A DNA stretch of 64,000 nt. Source: Beta vulgaris subsp. vulgaris (taxonomy: Eukaryota; Streptophyta; Magnoliopsida; Caryophyllales; Amaranthaceae). Numbering within the stretch: position 1 is the stretch's first letter; the number at the start of each line of letters is the position of its first letter. The translations under genes and the position numbers were made by a program. Shown in pieces: positions 22,101 to 34,800 of the stretch. Under the pieces are notes generated by a model, which saw nothing but the letters and a program-made list of their open reading frames with translations, was not told the origin of the DNA and did not search any database. The DNA lies in contig NC_079203.1 in the NCBI RefSeq assembly GCF_026745355.1, positions 44,062,081-44,126,080 of the forward strand. Reading direction: 5' to 3'.

Positions 22101-25100
22101 CACACAAGCTGAAGATCTCTTGCATGCTAGATTGCTGATGAATAATCTATCTAGTTCTATTTAAGCCCACAGAGGGAGATTAATCTGCTTTGCATTGATC
22201 TCCGAGAACTATGAATTTCCCCATTTTTTCATTCAGCATATATTGTTTAGGATATTTTACTGGATGAATAGGTGTTAGTCACTGTGTTGCTTGGGCATAG
22301 CTATTTTTACATTCTACACGGATTGACATGATCTACATATAATTCACAGATTGCATATTCCTTGATTGAAGTACAGGAAGGACGACCAAGAGTGCCTGAC
22401 GACTACATCTCGTTTGTTTCTCTTCTTGCAGATCCACGCTATTGTGGTAGTAAACTTGTCATGGTATTCATTTCTATTGTGTCCTTCTGTTACTGAGATG
22501 TGCTGCTTGCATCTTGGTAGTTCTTATTGTAGATGTTGCATATTAATAGGTGTAGCTAATGTTCTACTTAGGGAAGAATATAGCATGTGAATTTGAGGGA
22601 GAGGATCTTTTGTTCTGATAATGACGGCCAAAGCATTTATTGACTTATCAACATCGTATTTCATGCTGTGCTAAGCTCTGGAAGAGGTTTGTATTTTTTT
22701 GGGGGGGGGGGGGGGGTAGGGGTTGGTGATTAGTAGTAGTAGACTGTTTGATGTATTCTAGGCATTTCTCTTAACTCTTAAGACTCAACTTAGTTCTATT
22801 TATATCATTGTTTCTAACTTCAAAGCTGCTTTAGAGTACAATGGAAGTATATCACAAGTTGACAATCATACATCTTATGCAATGTAATTCTTACCATGCA
22901 ATGTGTCTTTTAGCAGATCTTTTGCAGTAGTAAATTATGCAACTGTATTTGTTATATAAATGTTTGGCGAAATTTCAGCTGCAATAAATAAATTATGAGC
23001 AAACTAGATGCATAATTGAAATTTGATAGTTTACTTCATCCTCAAAAGTCAAAACAAGTAGGAAAAAAGGATGCACTACATAGGGATCTGTTATGTTGCT
23101 TTCCTCTAATTGTCGTAGCGTTTTGCCTCAATTCTATTTGTATAGCTGCAGAATAAGTACCATGATACGAGTTTCTTGCCTATGGGGGCATTGAGAAGCT
23201 GTGATATCTAAGCTTTTGCATATGCTGATTGGTGGATGGAAAAGGTTGAGGCTAGGGCATCTCAACTTTTAATCTGGGAGCTTTTTCTTAATTGGCTATT
23301 GGAATAAGAATTTGATAACAGCTCTATTGAACAACTATTTTCTTATTTGCTCAATTAGAGTGAGCTTTTGGAGATTCACTGACTTGGAAATGTGTACGAT
23401 ATGATATGCTCGCAGCTGGGATGGTAGATTGGAAGTCATCTATTCCAGTAGCAATAATCTTGCATGTGATGCTTGGAGCATGATTTACATCTTGGATGTT
23501 AGGTTTGGTGACTGTTTATGTCTAGTTTCTTCTTCTAGGACTTTGCTTCCTCTAACATGGTCTTTGACAAATGCTGCCAACTGGAGCGAAATGATAGATT
23601 ATGAATTTCTGTAGATCAGGCTTATCAGCATAAAATGTACCTTAAAACCTTAGAAGTTAGAAGACTTAGAACTGGATATAAATAAAGAAAATTCAAGGAG
23701 GGTTTAACTTCTGTGCTCCTTTTTGTTGGGGGAACTCAACTTTCCTTCTTTGTGTGTGCATAATAAAGTTTTTCTTTAGTCTGTAACTTCATGCTGAACA
23801 CCCTGAAAGTTTCTCAGGGGTCGGTCGGTCTTAACTGAAACTAGTGCAGATTGAATTTCATGTGAGATGACATGCAATCATGGTGTTTTTTAATGTAATT
23901 GTTTAAATCATCTAGCAGTTAGCAGCATTAACATGATCGTGAAGTGCCATCATCTGTGTGTTTCATATTATCAACGAGAAAAGGCCCTTCACTTGATTTA
24001 TACTTCATGTCACAGAATCAAATCTTATAGAATTCCAGTCAAGTCATATCTGGCTGCAGATTGTTCTCCGTAATTCTGAACTTCCCTGGTTTTCTTGTTA
24101 GAGTAACCTTATGGGTCATACTATATTTCTTCTGGACCATGCCATGTAGTTCTCTCTTTTGCTTCTCCCTTTCTTTTTTTTTTGTGTGTGTGTGCGTGCG
24201 TGTGCGCACTTGTAGTACATTATAATTCTCATGCCATATGAGCTATTGGCTTGTATGATGCATGATCTCCTGTTCTTAAGTTGTGTTTTCACTCATGTAG
24301 TTCCTGATATAACATTTTGCTCTTGTCGTGCAGGAATATCTTATCTTGAAAAGGAGGAGGTTCGTGTACTATTGAGGCAGGTGTGTTTTACAGTGTCCAT
24401 CATTTTGGTTTGAAGTTGGGTCGGACTATCAAGCTCTGCTTAAAAGACATTTTCCACCTGCAAATGATGCTTGAGAATAAATCCATCTGCTTCTTTTCTG
24501 CTTGTGTTTATCGCAACGGAATTTGATATTTTTAAGATCCATGCAATTTAGGCCTTTCAACTCGGGTCCATTAGGCTTATTCTCTGGTTTATGCACGGTC
24601 TTTCTCTGTTTTGATTGGTCAGGCATGTTTGGTTTCAGGTAAATGAACACTAGGATTGTTTTCAATGTATAAGTGTTGAAGCTTTTGTACAAAAATGTAG
24701 TTCTATAAGCAGACAGTGTTGCTTGTCTTTTGTCATACTTAACTATGCGGTATTCCCATAGTTTCGAGAAATGGAGACTAATGATCAAGTCACTAAGCCC
24801 AAATGCAATTTGAAGGCGTAGGACTCTTGAGCAGCAATACATATAAGTACAGAATAGTTGGGTTTCTCAAACTTTCCTATATATGTTTTCTGACTGGCTC
24901 TGTGAAAGCTAGTAGATTTTGGATGAATTGTTGCTTTCCACTATCTTGAGATTTGAGATTATAAAGAGAAATGTTATGCCTTCTTTATAACTTCAATGGT
25001 TGGACCTGTTAGATTTGTTTCTTTATGGACTTTGAACACCCTTCATTTTTGTGTACAACATGGTAACTTGTGTTGTTTCCATAGTTTCTCTTTTCAATAT

Positions 25101-28100
25101 TTTATTGATCTTCAAATCTCATTTTCAGGATCCGAACTTCTGGAAATACAGACCATTATCTGAACTCATGATCCGTGCAGCTGCTGATGATGTCCGTTTC
25201 TTGCTTTACATCTATCACAAATTGACGGAAAAACTGAATGCTCAATCCCTGTGGAGCCTTGCAATTCGTGGTGAACTGTATTGTCGTTGTTTCTGTATCA
25301 GTGACAATGATTTTTCTGATTGGCCGGATCTGCCTCCCATTCCAGGTATGTGTGGAATACAGAAGTTAAATCATCAGTTGACGTCATTAAATTTTAAGTG
25401 CATATTTCAAATGGATATTATGATTGTAGTCAGTAGCCACTGTATAAAGTTTTGGCTCTCTAGTGTGGTTAAGTTCATTCTGTTGTTTGTTTGTGTTTTT
25501 CATTATTAAGCATGTTTTTCTCATGTGCTTGTGTATCTGTGTCTATCTCTGCCTGTGTGGTCCTGAGGTTTATTGTACCTTAAAGTCCTTAACTCACCAG
25601 TGGAGAGGGGCAACTGAAGCTTGTTAGTATACTTTCTCCATTTTAATACTCGCAATGATGAAATATGTACAAGGACCAAGGAGAGAAGAGAGATGAAAAG
25701 AACCCTCATATAATAGGCAAGAAAAAGAGCGTATGTATCTCTATTCTATAAGCAAACTTTTGAGGACTTTGGTGTCCACGTAAAAAGACTGAAATGCCTT
25801 CACTCACATAATAATTTAATTAATTTTAAAATTGATGCAAACACATTTTTTAATCAATGGATTTTGCTACATATGCACCTATGTTACTCAGACACGAATT
25901 AAGTCAAGTTTTTAGTCTAAAATGAAGTATCCAAGTGAAGTGTCGTGTCGGACACGACACAATACGACACCCTGTTTTTGAGGTAAATGAAGGTGTCGGA
26001 GTAACAGAGATATGCACGTGAGTATTTAGTGTTTGCTATATAGAAATAATATTAAAATTTTCTTTGGAGGAACTTTGTGAATAGTTTTTCTTACCTACTA
26101 TTTCAGGAGTTTTGCTTTCTATTTGCTTTCGCATGTATCGCGTGCATACAAGACTACTTGCCAAAAATGTCAATGTCACAAGTAATACATGACTTCCTAA
26201 GACGGGGAATATTGCATGTATTAGAAAATGGAGGAAGTATATATTTATCTTTTTTTGAAAAGGTATAGAGAAACTACTGAAACTTTTTTTTTGGGTGGTA
26301 AAAGATCAGTAGCCACTAATATTCAATTAAAGCTTTGTCCGCTATAACAAGCGGAAGAACATCCACTGGGCAATCTCCCATCCAACTAAATCTTCCTCAA
26401 AGGTGAGAGAGGATTTAGTCATGGCATGTGCCCGCTTTATTACAAGATCTTCTAATAAAACCAAAACTGCAAAAATCAAACTTGCTAGTAATAGTAAATG
26501 ATATTAGAGCTTTTGCTAGTAACTACTGAAACTTGTTAATATGACAATATTGAATTTAGCTTTTATCCTCTGCATGATGATGCCAAACTCGGGTTTCCAT
26601 ATATTTCTTCTTGCTTTAAGAAACAGGTTTCTCTGAGGCTTAAACTGCGTATATGGGTAGTCACAAAATCTTCTATAGGCTTTGAATTTTACTCTGTAAT
26701 TGTGCTTTGTCTTTTCGAGGTGGCTAAACTTTGCTACCTGGTGTGTTTGCATGTTTAGATGACGTAGCTATGGACACTGAACCTCCTGAAGAAGAAATCC
26801 TTTCTGTTCTTAATGTTCCACCTGGCAAAATGGGACGTGTGATAGGCAAGAAAGGAGCTTCGATTTTGTCAATCAAGAAATCATGCAAGTAATTTTCGCC
26901 CACTCTATCTTCCTCCAATGAATATTATTTCTAGTTCGCCTGCTGTGTGTTTCTAGTTCCCAATCAAAATTGATTTAAGAAGCTGATATATAAATTACTT
27001 GTTGACTGTCTTACTCATATGTTGCCAGAATCTCTTCTTACTTAGTTGTATATGCTATCGATCTGCAGTGCAGAGATTCTTATTGGAGGCTCGAAGGGTC
27101 CCCCAGATAAGGTGAGTGATTCATGAAGTACTATATTAGCACCCTATTGATGATCTAGCAGTTTTATGTTGGTCCCCTGATGTTACATTGAGCAAGATCT
27201 GGTTTTGTCATTGATTATGTGTACATATAATGACACACCATCAGCAGGGTTTTGTAACTTTTTACTTTATTATAAGGATCGAGATCGATAAAGAGATATT
27301 CTATGTGGTATATTTCAATTTTTGACATTTCTATTTTGTTACCATCCCAATAGTTTGGATCCCACATGGTATCATTCAATTAATGACAATTCTATTTGGT
27401 ACCACTTTAACAATAATGCTCCTTCCCTCCATTTCAGCCTCTTTCCAGCCATCCTTCCATAGTCTCCACCACAACTATTGTCACTAGCTAGACCCTGTGG
27501 CCCCCGTTTTGCAACCCTATGACACATAATTACTATTACCCTGGGCACGAGCTACACTTGAAATTGATTGATGGGTCAAGTGGTTGCAAAGAGCGGGGTT
27601 GGGGTCTCTCTCGCTGGTGCCGTTAGTGGTGGTAGGGACCCTGGGAGTGTTGCTAGTGGGTGGCTTAGGGTGGTAGGAGGGAGTTTTTTTTTTTTTTTGA
27701 GATAATACTAAATAGAATTGTTAATAATCGAGGGATGCCTTGTGAAGTTCTAATACATTTGGTGTGCTACCAAATAGCAATGTCAAAATTATGAAAGATA
27801 TAGAACACTGAGAACTCTCTCTTCCAATTTAAAAATAGGAAAACATTGTAAAAGTTTACTCCTTTTTATGTTGCAATTAACTTTCCTGTCAAGGCTTTTG
27901 GCAATTTTGTGTCAATGAGGTTATATACATTTAAATCCCACGCTACATAAGAGCCTTAGAGCAATGAATGGTACTTCATATCCTCTCTTTAATTTTCCTT
28001 CCATGTGAAAAGGACCACCCATAGGGTTTGGATTTACTGCATTCCTCTACAAATATAAGTCTGCAATGTAACATATTGGTATGTTTCTTATACAGTGTTA

Positions 28101-28185
28101 TTTGGTGTAGGTTTTCATCATTGGTCCAGTGAAACAAGTGAGGAAAGCAGAGGCCATGTTAAGGGGAACAATGCTGGACATGTAA
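19113..28185 (+). CDS. 3'-5' exonuclease domain plus KH domain protein, 10 exons, 337 aa
   Basis: Predicted exons: 19113-19167, 20198-20364, 20738-20869, 20993-21043, 22350-22446, 24334-24380, 25129-25345, 26759-26888, 27069-27111, 28111-28185 (TAA). Phases agree throughout. The N-terminal two thirds is an RNase D-like DEDD exonuclease: motif I FDCEG (D58, E60), motif II HDCKRDSE (D112), then a helical part with WKYRP and RAAADDVRFLLY carrying the motif III aspartate. The C-terminus (about 269-330) is a KH RNA-binding domain with the GKKG loop (285-288). Such exonuclease-KH fusions are a conserved plant family; the substrate is not established and is inferred to be RNA. No transit peptide is obvious, so a cytosolic or nuclear site is likely. 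Exon 2 may instead start 15 nt later (20213). The donor after exon 3 (gtctct) is weak. Confidence 0.9.
20460..20477 (+). repeat. G18 run in intron 2
   Basis: An uninterrupted guanine run on the sense strand of an intron, able to form G-quadruplex structure and prone to slippage or sequencing error. Confidence 0.9.
22701..22716 (+). repeat. G16 run after T7 in intron 5
   Basis: T7 directly followed by G16 on the sense strand. A similar T-then-G12 junction occurs at 33039-33058 in the epsin gene. Confidence 0.9.
25738..26157 (+). mobile_element. Helitron copy in intron 7 of the exonuclease-KH gene
   Basis: Its 5' end TCTCTATTCTATAAG and 3' end cgcgtgcatacaagactac match the copy at 17286-17814; the terminal CTAG has become CTAC. 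Host A precedes and T follows. A 131-bp MITE is nested in it. Confidence 0.65.
25879..26009. mobile_element. 131-bp MITE nested in the Helitron
   Basis: The ends are inverted repeats, ctatgttactcagacac on the left and, as reverse complement, ctctgttactccgacac on the right. An 8-bp duplication atatgcac flanks it (25871-25878, 26010-26017). An 8-bp duplication suits hAT or, if 9, Mutator; the superfamily is unsure. Confidence 0.7.
27309..27800. repeat. Inverted-repeat segment (decayed MITE?) in intron 9
   Basis: Sequence around 27309-27350 (ttcaatttttgacatttc, ttttgttacc) is mirrored by the reverse complement of about 27760-27800 (ggtgtgctaccaaatagc, atgtcaaaattatgaaag). The left arm is partly repeated at 27365-27410. 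No clear target duplication. Confidence 0.4.
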
Positions 28186-28289
28186 TGGGGAAAAATAGAA
28201 AGAAAGTCTCAGATGCTTTGGTTTGTACTGATACCATTGCAATTATAATAAATGAAACATTTTAAGATAGTTTATATTGCTCTCCAGTT

Positions 28290-29302
28290 CTAAATTTACA
28301 TTAGTTTACCAAAGCTTCTCCATGCTCTTCTTGGAGGATCTATCAACTCACAGCAGAGTAGCCAAGCCAAGCTACCTGCATCGGAGTGTCGAGAAAGATG
28401 AAAACAAATTGAAGCAAGGGAAAATGAAACAAGGGAAATCCTTGCATGTGTGTAATAGAGAGAATTGATTGATGCATAACTTTACTCATATTAGGGGGTG
28501 ATTTTGTGGTGCATTTATCGGATGGATAGGGTATTACTAGATTGGAAAACTCAAAAGTGCTATGCTCTTATACTCAAAAGTGCATTTATCGGATGTAGGG
28601 AATCTCTGCCCCACTTGCTATTTGATTTTGACACCTCACCCACTTATTAATTATATAAGGTAATTATTTTAGATTGATGAGGTGTCAAAATTAGAAGTGG
28701 GATACAAGATGAGACATTAGATGCGACATGTAATCTCAACCCACGCATTGGAGGTACCGAGAGCTTCTCCTAGGTTGCAGCTCGCATTGATGCACTTTGC
28801 ATCTATCTTAGTTTAGCTTAATCTGAAGTTGTTGGCCATTAAAGCCTTTGATGCTAATGCAATATACTTCAGATTGGTTGTAAACCTGATCCAAGTATTT
28901 GAGATGCCTTTACATCTTATGTTTCAAAATCTTAATTCACAAGTATGTTTAGGTTGCCAATCATGAATTTTGAGGAAGAGGTCACTAGACTTATGTTTCC
29001 TTGGTTATGATTTGGGTTTGAGTTTATGATATAAGGTTTACCAATCTTGACAAAACATCATTCTAAACCACCTCCACCATCAATATCTAGCCAACCCACT
29101 TCCGCGCCCACCACCGCCCCCAACACCAATTAACAACACCCTCGCCACCTCCCATTTTCTTACTCTCCTTTCAACATTTTCCCCTCTTTTTTCCACTTCT
29201 TGGTTGTCATCACAATCAAACTTTTTTTAACCCTAAACAAAACAATTGTTTTTAACAAAAGTTAGCAAATTGGCCTTCGAATTACTACTTTTGCTATTAT
29301 CA
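28290..29302. other. Downstream/intergenic sequence, no gene seen
   Basis: It follows the exonuclease-KH gene, whose 3' end is likely near 28260-28300 (aataaatgaaac). It contains a short local repeat of gtgcatttatcggatg (near 28511 and 28583). Nothing else was recognised. Confidence 0.5.
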
Positions 29303-29765
29303 CTAGTACTTTTTACACGCGGTGTTTGCGTGATATTAGGTGGTGGGTGATTTTGTGAAAATTTTCAATTTAATATTCGTTCATTATTTTGGATTAAAAA
29401 ATTATCTTAAATGTAATTGTACAAATAAGTTTATAACTATATAGTTATAAAAAAGACTTAGATAAATTTTTGTGAAAACTACTCGTAGAGTAGTAGGATA
29501 CAAGTGTACAACTATATCTCTATAGATAATGGACAAGAATTAAATAGATATTTTTGAGAGTTGACATGTTTCTCTTGTTTCTAAAATTCTAGAAGTTACC
29601 TTCATTAAAAAAAAAATCTAACAGTTACATTAGTGCTTTATTTTCTAATCTCCATAACTTTTTTTGTCCTTATTAATTATCTTATAATAACAAATATATA
29701 AAGGATATTTTAAGGAAATTCAGGTGGACACTAAAGTTGTCAAGAGTTTCCATATATAATAGAGA
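29303..29765 (-). mobile_element. Small Helitron, minus strand
   Basis: On the minus strand it starts TCTCTATTATATATGG after host A and ends AAAAAGTACTAG before host T. A hairpin acgc-(aaacacc)-gcgt precedes the end. Shared gtgtcc near the 5' end links it to the copies at 17286 and 25738. Confidence 0.7.
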
Positions 29766-29818
29766 TGCATAAAAAAGTTTTATTAGAAAAGTTTAGTTAT
29801 AGCTTGTCGAAGGACATA

Positions 29819-30073
29819 CTTCCTCCGTTTTTTAGATGACCCATTTTGACTTTTGATATTATTCACATATGTAACTTTGACATACTTTTGTGATTTGTAC
29901 TTAAATTAAAATATAGTCATGTGGGATCTTGTTAGATTCGTCTCAATATACATTTTCATGATATCAAATTTTTGTAACTTTTGCTTATTGATAATTAGAG
30001 ATATAAAGGTTTAAATTAGTGCATTGCCATATGTGCACAAGGAAAACGGGTCAACTAAAAAAAGCAGAGGAAG
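29819..30073. mobile_element. Stowaway-like (Tc1/mariner) MITE, decayed
   Basis: Left end cttcctccgttttttagatg and right end, as reverse complement, cttcctctgctttttttag form terminal inverted repeats of the ctccctccgt type. TA precedes the left end; the right-hand TA has mutated. Confidence 0.65.
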
Positions 30074-30243
30074 TGGTTCTCTACTTTCTTATGCCATTCA
30101 AGCAATTTAGAAGAAAGTTGCATTATGTAAGATTTGATACCGTGACTTCAAATTTTGTAAAATAAAGTCCTAACTACTAAATCAAGTTATATTCAATGTT
30201 ATCTTTTCAAAGTAAAATATTACTAAACAAAAAATTTCTTACT

Positions 30244-30988
30244 TTTTTTTGCAAGAAGAAATTCGTATGGTCTGCCCTTTCACAGAGTCACTCACCCAAA
30301 GGCCCAACTAGAGATGTAAATGGATCGGGTTCGGGACGGGTGGAGTGTCACCCGCATCCACCCGATCCATCCATCACCCGCATCCATCTCCACCCAAATC
30401 CATCCATTTGTAATCGGGTTAAACAGATGGATCGGGTGATTAACGGGTGAAATCAAATAGTATTAGGAGAAGAAAGAAAAATTACTAACAAGGTCAAGAA
30501 CCACTAATTCATTTATATAATTCTACTTACTATGTAAAATCGTCTCCAAACTAACCCTAATCCACATTATTAACATTTATATACTTATATTATCATCTTG
30601 TAACTTTTGGGCTATAGATTAATAAAGCTGTAAAAATGAAAAAGCCAAAAATTAAAAAAATTATATATTTTTTACTTTAAACGGGTGACGGATTGGGTGG
30701 TAAACGGATGATGGGTCGGGTGATGGATGAAAAATATCACCTGAACCCAACCCGCATCCATCACGCGATTATCCGTCACCCGACTATCATCTGTTTAAAC
30801 CGGGTTTTCCACCCACTTATAAACCGGGTGGAGCGGATGGTCGGGTGATCCACTGGATATTGCCATCTCTAGGCCCAACAAGCCCTCTCCCCCACCCCAC
30901 AATATAGAAATTTTACTTCGATCAAGATTTGAACCTTGGTCTCTAATGCGGGAGATGAAGCCATATCATTGGACCCAAGGGTTCTTAG
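30244..30988 (-). mobile_element. SINE on the minus strand, split by a hAT MITE
   Basis: Read on the minus strand, the flanks of the MITE join to a sequence like the SINE at 16821-17033: cccttgggtccaatgatatg, a B-box-like ggttcaaatcttg, then ggcttgttgggcc, and after the MITE tttgggtgagtgac and agggcaga. A T run (30242-30249) is its A tail. Flanking duplications are degraded. Confidence 0.75.
30309..30871. mobile_element. hAT MITE (563 bp) inside the SINE
   Basis: The ends tagagatgtaaatggatcgg and (reverse complement) tagagatggcaatatccag are the TAGRGATGNNAAT type of plant hAT elements. A perfect 8-bp target duplication ggcccaac flanks it (30301-30308, 30872-30879). The interior is rich in cacccg/cgggtg and has no transposase. 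Confidence 0.88.
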
Positions 30989-31620
30989 AAATTTTTTTCT
31001 TAGAGGCATGATCTGCACCTATAAACTAGTCCTTTAGTAAAATTGTGGGCAATTGTTTTTAAGAGATGAAATTGGTTGTTGGATTTCGATCGTTGATGGA
31101 GAATCAAATAAAATAAAAGAAGTAGGGGGTTAAGTGGGTCACATGAATTGTGTTTCCAAGATAAAATATGAAAATACAAGTTCATAGACTATAGTTGGAA
31201 TTCGATGATAAGTTTATCTCATCTAAAGAATTTCACAAAAATATGGTTTGACACCAAGTTATTCACTTATTCTACAAGATGGTTTTCTAGAAAACTACAT
31301 TAAAAAGTGGTTCGAATAAAAATTCCCATATCTTAATCACTAACATTTTTATATATACATTAACCATAATTTATCTGAATTAAATTGAGCTAAATTAAAA
31401 TTGAGAGAAAAAACTAATTGAATTGAATTGAATCGAACTGAAATAGAGTATAGAAGATTAGAGCCTTGGTATAGTAGTATTTTAGTTTCAATCCATTTTA
31501 ATGTCTAAAGTCTAAAATAATTGGTGACGAAAATGTTCACTCAAAAATTTAATTTGATGAGTTAAGAGTTAGCACCAAAAGAAAAATATTTGACAAATAA
31601 GATCTTCCATTAGCTTTTGC
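30989..31620. other. Intergenic region upstream of the epsin gene
   Basis: AT-rich, no gene seen. No clear TATA box was found near the likely start of transcription (about 31620-31640), which lies in a CT-rich stretch. Confidence 0.5.
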
Positions 31621-31874
31621 CATTACCAATCTCCATCGAATTTTCTCTCTCCTAGTCCTACTCTCCCTCCAATCACCGGTTCTCGCTACTCAAAGACAAA
31701 AGGTATCGCTGCTTCGTATTATTGTTTCGTCACTCAAAAAATCAAATTATTCAATTCAATCAATAAAGTTTTGCAGGTAAATTTTTATTTATTTCAGATC
31801 TATGTGTTGAATTTGCATAATTATCTTACATTTTTATTCAATTTCCATTGTTTGATATTCAGATCTTAATCAGC

Positions 31875-34800
31875 ATGGATTTCATGAAGGTTGTCGATCA
31901 AGCTGTTCGCGAAATGTAATTTTTCCGAATTTAATTCCTCTTTTTCTTTTTGTAGTTTAAATTGCAATTGTAATGTTGAAATTAGTGATCTTTTATGTAT
32001 CATAGTTTTGATTTTTCGTCTTTTTTTTTTGTTTGATTTTGAAAATTTGATTTATAGAAAGCGAGAGGTGAACTTGAAAGTGTTGAAGGTGCCTGAGATC
32101 GAGCAAAAGGTTAGTTGTCGAATTCAAATGCATCACCATTTATCAATTGGATTTCATTTGTTATATTTCATCTTTAAAATTTATGTTGATGGATGGAAAT
32201 TGCTATTTTGTGGTGAGATTTAGCTAAAAGAGCTTCTATTTAGCTACCATGCGTTGTTGTTTAATCATGTATTATGATTGAGAAATTAAAAGGAAAAATT
32301 TCCTGTATGAGAAGAATTTGTGGAAATCTTCTTTCTTTCGTGCGCTAATATGCTTTGGACAGCAGTGATCTGATCTATGGAATTGTTATATTGATTGTGT
32401 TCAATGTGGATGTGATCATATGTACTCGACGAAACATGCTTTGGATTTTCTAAAGCTTGACTATGCAAGCATTATAAGGGGAGTCAATGACAAGATAAGT
32501 CATCTGAAAACAAGGTTTCTGAAGGTTATTGAGTGTGATTATTAGGCATTGTTACTGATAGTTTGATTGTGATGAACCATGGAAGGACTTTCTAACATGT
32601 GGTATCGTAGGCAAGGCATCTTATCTCTAATTGACAGTGATCAAAGAGATGCTATTGCGCTAAGCTTTACCTATTAAAGAGACCTGTTTTAGTACTGAAT
32701 ATGAAAGGCTTGAAAGCAATTGAACTATTTCCACATTCTGGCCAGTGTCCACTAGAATTTCAAAAATCACTAGTATTTCCCCCTTCAGGTAGAGTAACTG
32801 ACTAGTGAGAGATAGGTGCACTTTAGTGAACATTACTCAAATGTCCAATTTTTTTTTTGGGGAAAATGTAAATTTCTCAAAATTTAATGTTCATAAATCT
32901 ATTGCTCTAGTGAATCAAGCTGTTATGCTCTGCCTATTTTTGAATGGACACATCATGCTATATAGGTGTTTGGGAATATACTTGTGCAATGGATCAATCA
33001 GCATTTTTTCTTCTTATCTAGCCTCTTGTTCACTGTCTTTTTTTTTGGGGGGGGGGGGTGTTGGTGCCGGCGGGTGGTGTGGAGGAGAGTAAGTGGGCAC
33101 CGGAAGGATCATAGTTTGTGCTGCATTTTCATTTGGTTAGGGAAGAATTTTTTGTTGCAAATGGAGCACAGAGCACGGAAAAATTTATAATTTTATAAGC
33201 ATGATGGTTAGTTTGGTAATAAAATAAATGGACTGCAGAGATAGATGAATGTGGAATAGTGTGAGTTAAGGTGGTCAGCTGCATTTCCCTTTTCTTTATT
33301 TATTTATATATATATATTTACTTCCTCAATATACTGTACTCTTCCATCTTTTACCTTGTAGTGGACAGCTGTTTCTGCATGCTTGCTCAAATTCTCATTT
33401 TCTTAGCAACCCTGGACATGCATACTAAAGTTGATTATTTCGGTGCAAAAAAGTGGCCATCTCTATTGTTTATTTTATTGACAATATGGACAATTCAACT
33501 GGATGAAAGCTGCCACTTTAAGGTGTCAAATCATTTGTTGATGCATTTATGATGCAAATGGTTTCTGTTGTAACCATCAGCCTCACTTGCTGTCTACCTT
33601 ATTCACTAAAGTTTAATATAAGCTGCAAGTTTCAGCTTAGGCATCTGATATAGGTCCAAGCTTTTAGCTGACCTATTTTGTTGTGTCTTGCATTTCTGCT
33701 ATTGAATGCTGGAAGTGAAGACATGCCTGTAGCAAGGAGGCAAGGACCAACATACCATTTGGAAAAAAAAAGCTGGAGTTGGTTTTCTTAAGCATCTTGT
33801 TTCCCAAAAACTAACTCCTCTCTGTTGCATGAAACCATTAGGTATAAATATTGAATAGATCAGCAGTGCTATCAGCACAATGCCTTCAGGAATCAGGAAT
33901 ACGGTTTCTGATGCGACATGCCTGCTTGTTCACATTTTTCTGGTGCAAGTAATGTGTACTCTTTTCATACAAAGGTATCTGAGTAGCATATTCATAGTGT
34001 TGTCCCAAATGTGAGTTGAAAATTTGTCGACACAATGCCTTCAGGACTACAGTTTCTGATGCGAGATGCCTGCTTGCTCACATGTTATAGTGCAATTATT
34101 TTGTACTCTTTTCATACACTAAGTATCTGAGTGGCATATGTATGGCGTGGTCCAAACTTGTGAGTTGAAAATTATCACTTTCAAGGACTTACTTTCCTTG
34201 TCATCTGGGAGTACTCTTAGTTTACTTCATCAAATAAGCTCTTTCTTGCTGGTATATCAATGGTATGGCTAGAGAACACCGAGTCATTGGTGGTACTGCT
34301 GGTTTTTCATACTGTGAGGTCTGGTAGTTGTTTGAGCATTGGCAAGCCTTTCTACAGAATCCAATGGATAGCATGAACTGCTTAATTGAGGTTGCTAACT
34401 TGCTATCATTGGGATAAATGTTCAATTGTACACAGCCATGCCATTTAAATGTTGAGAAGCTATCCTGCCAGATCTTACAGGCAGCCCAAATGCACTCATC
34501 CTCATTAGAAATAAATGATAACTAAGTAATTGATATTAGTAGTAGGTTGAGTCTGTCTATCCGAATGATAATAGATATTGAAGTTTGTGTGAACTGTGAA
34601 GACATGGTTTTTGGGTTCATAAACCCTTTGTATAATAGTAGCTCTCTGAATATGGAATTTGACCTATGGAATTCACATCAGGTGCTCGATGCAACTGATA
34701 ACGAGCCTTGGGGTCCTCATGGAAGTGCACTAGCAGAAATAGCTCAAGCCACGAAAAAATTGTAACTACAACTCTTAATTTGTCCAAGTTTTCTGAAAAG

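Noticed and set aside
24429..24842. A 137-residue minus-strand open frame
   Set aside because: It lies inside an intron of the exonuclease-KH gene on the opposite strand, has no recognisable motif and is within chance length for this region.
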